A DNA stretch of 33,698 nt from Patescibacteria group bacterium (GTDB lineage: Bacteria > Patescibacteriota > Minisyncoccia > Moranbacterales > SCTJ01). A program made the position numbers and the translations under genes. The DNA lies in NCBI GenBank assembly GCA_004297805.1, contig SCTJ01000023.1, forward strand, positions 1-33,698, in the 5' to 3' direction. The notes beneath the pieces are model-generated. The model was not told where the DNA came from, did not search any database, and saw only the letters and a program-made list of their open reading frames with translations. Positions within the stretch are counted from its first letter, which is position 1, and each line of letters starts with the position of its first letter. Below, in pieces: positions 31,970-33,698 of this stretch.

Positions 31970-33244
31970 ATGGCACGCAAGAAAACAGTAGCGTCAGACG
32001 AGAGTCAAACTGGCCGACTCGGCGAGTTTGGCAGTGCGATTGCACAAATTGCTGACGAAAAAGGAATTTCCAAAGACAAGGTGATTGAGACTATTGAAGC
32101 CGCCCTGGCTGCCGCTTACAAAAAAGACTATGGCAAGAAGGGTCAGCATATTCGGGCTGAGTTTGGTGAAGTAGTCGGTGACACCAAATTTTTCAAAGTA
32201 CTAGAGGTGGTTGATGAAACCACTCGCGAGTTTCCCACTCCCGAGGAGATGGAGGCCGAGCCAGTCGAGCCGAAAGAAAAGAGATCCCGTCGGGATGAAG
32301 CAGAAGAGTCAGCGGGTATCGAAGGAGAAGTACGAATTCCGCGGTTTAATCCGGAGCGGGATATTTTGGTGGCGGATGCCAACAAAATTAAAAAAGGATC
32401 CAAGGTCGGAGATGTCTTGGAAATCGAACTTGAATCCAAAAAGGATTATGGTCGGATTGCCGCCCAAACGGCCAAGCAAGTTATTATCCAAAAGATTCGT
32501 GAAGCTGAGCGCGATGCTATGTTTAAGGAGTACAAGGAGAAGGAAGGGGAAGTGTTGAATGGCGTGGTGCAGCGTATTGAGGGACGCAATGTTTTTGTGG
32601 ATCTGGGCAAATCAGTCGGCATTCTCTTCCCATCGGAGCAAATCGAATCAGAGCGGTATAACATTGGTCAGCGCATCAAGGTATTTTTGGCTCGAGTGGA
32701 AGCCGATCCTAAAGGTCCCGGTATTACCCTAAGCCGGACGCATCCAGACATTGTGCGCAAACTATTTGAATTAGAAGTGCCGGAAATTTTTGCGGGCACG
32801 GTTGAAATTAAGAGTCTGGCTCGAGAGGCTGGATCGCGTACCAAGATCGCCGTGACCTCCAAAGAAGAGGGCATCGATCCAATTGGCTCCTGTGTGGGTC
32901 AAAAGGGAACACGTGTTCAGGCCGTGATCGATGAGTTGGGTGGTGAGAAAATTGACATTATTGAATGGAATGAAGACGCCCGGCGCTTTATTGGTTCGGC
33001 TTTGAGTCCGGCCAAGGTTTTGAGTGTAGAATTGGATGAAGCCCAGCAGCGCTCTACGGTAAAAGTTCCAGAAGACCAACTTTCGTTGGCTATCGGACGC
33101 CAAGGACAGAACGTGCGTTTGGCGGCCAAGCTGACTGGTTGGAAGATTGACGTGGTGGGAGACAAGGTGATGGGCAGTAAAGAAGAGGTAGTAGTTGAGT
33201 CAGCCACGGAGGAAGGGGCTGTCCCGGAAAAAACTGAAGCTTAA
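31970..33244 (+). CDS. nusA: Transcription termination/antitermination factor NusA
   Basis: GEVLNGVVQRIEGRNVFVDLGKSVGILFPSEQI (S1), LSRTHPDIVRKLFELEVPEIFAGTVEIKSLAREAGSRTKIAV, DPIGSCVGQKGTRVQAVIDELGGEKIDIIEW (KH1), QLSLAIGRQGQNVRLAAKLTGWKIDV (KH2). Confidence 0.96.
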   Translation: MARKKTVASDESQTGRLGEFGSAIAQIADEKGISKDKVIETIEAALAAAYKKDYGKKGQHIRAEFGEVVGDTKFFKVLEVVDETTREFPTPEEMEAEPVEPKEKRSRRDEAEESAGIEGEVRIPRFNPERDILVADANKIKKGSKVGDVLEIELESKKDYGRIAAQTAKQVIIQKIREAERDAMFKEYKEKEGEVLNGVVQRIEGRNVFVDLGKSVGILFPSEQIESERYNIGQRIKVFLARVEADPKGPGITLSRTHPDIVRKLFELEVPEIFAGTVEIKSLAREAGSRTKIAVTSKEEGIDPIGSCVGQKGTRVQAVIDELGGEKIDIIEWNEDARRFIGSALSPAKVLSVELDEAQQRSTVKVPEDQLSLAIGRQGQNVRLAAKLTGWKIDVVGDKVMGSKEEVVVESATEEGAVPEKTEA

Positions 33245-33337
33245 TCTTGTGTAATAAATAAGTGAAAGCTGAATTGCCAAATTTATTAAGCTACCGAAAA
33301 CGCAGCTTAATGAATCAGCAGTTTAACTAACAAACAA

Positions 33338-33698
33338 ATGAATTTGTGGCATGACATTTCAGCGGGTGACAACGCCCCAGAAATCGTAAACGTGATCATT
33401 GAGAATGCGAAAGGATCCAAAAATAAATACGAGATCGACAAGAAGACTGGATTACTCAAGTTGGATCGCGCCATGAAGACATCCCAGGACTTCCCGTTTG
33501 ACTATGGTTTTGTCCCACGGACGCTTTGGGAAGACGGAGACGCCCTGGATGTGGTGGTGCTTTCTACCTATCCGCTTAACCCAGGCATTTTGGTGGAAGT
33601 TCGACCAGTGGGTGTGGCCAAAATGATCGATTCGGGCGAAAGCGACTACAAGATTATTTCGGTGCCGAAGCATGATCCGCGTTGGGAACAGGTCAAAG
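33338..33698 (+). CDS. ppa: Inorganic pyrophosphatase, 3' truncated by window edge
   Basis: ATG 33338: MNLWHDISAGDNAPEIVNVIIENAKGSKNKYEIDKKTGLLKLDRAMKTSQDFPFDYGFVPRTLWEDGDALDVVVLSTYPLNPGILVEVRPVGVAKMIDSGESDYKIISVPKHDPRWEQVK. Absent from the ORF track because no stop occurs in the window. Confidence 0.94.
   Translation, partial: MNLWHDISAGDNAPEIVNVIIENAKGSKNKYEIDKKTGLLKLDRAMKTSQDFPFDYGFVPRTLWEDGDALDVVVLSTYPLNPGILVEVRPVGVAKMIDSGESDYKIISVPKHDPRWEQVK

Noticed and set aside
33286-33310. TTAAGCT-accgaaaacgc-AGCTTAA hairpin between nusA and ppa
   Set aside because: AT-rich stem without T-tract; too weak to call a terminator or regulator.
1-33698. Alternative genetic code (UGA=Gly as in Gracilibacteria/Absconditabacteria)
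   Set aside because: Conserved genes (rplS, nusA, htpX, lemA) read through in standard code with expected lengths and some end at TGA; no sign of in-frame UGA recoding.
1-33698. CRISPR array or cas genes
   Set aside because: No regularly spaced direct repeats and no Cas-like protein seen by eye on either strand.

Overview
The window looks like a bacterial chromosome segment, probably Candidate Phyla Radiation / Patescibacteria (inferred from gene content and protein style; not tested by phylogeny). Standard code applies and TGA acts as a stop. Core genes: RluA-type pseudouridine synthase (5' truncated), rplS, a five-tRNA cluster (Leu-GAG, Val-UAC, Phe-GAA, Ile2-CAU, Gly-GCC) plus a solitary Gly-UCC, a Xer-type tyrosine recombinase, nusA and ppa (3' truncated). 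Accessory content: a Mu Gam-like protein divergent from a TrmB-family regulator, a CPA2/Kef-type antiporter, a P-type ATPase, four unrelated cell-wall hydrolase or remodelling proteins, an ApbE + ferric-reductase-like + Ca-binding-repeat cluster, LemA-(Cys cluster)-HtpX, and a VirB6-like protein followed by four paralogous T4SS-pilin-like proteins. The main leads are: (1) the multi-pilin T4SS-like locus; (2) recurrent sigma70-like promoters followed directly by a leader hairpin, several with U-tracts and one upstream of nusA; (3) the ApbE/FRD module; (4) an orphan Gam; (5) a very short TsaB-like protein; (6) tRNA remnants and a GC-rich repeat fused to a tRNA acceptor stem. All assignments were made by eye from motifs and remembered family patterns; no searches were run.
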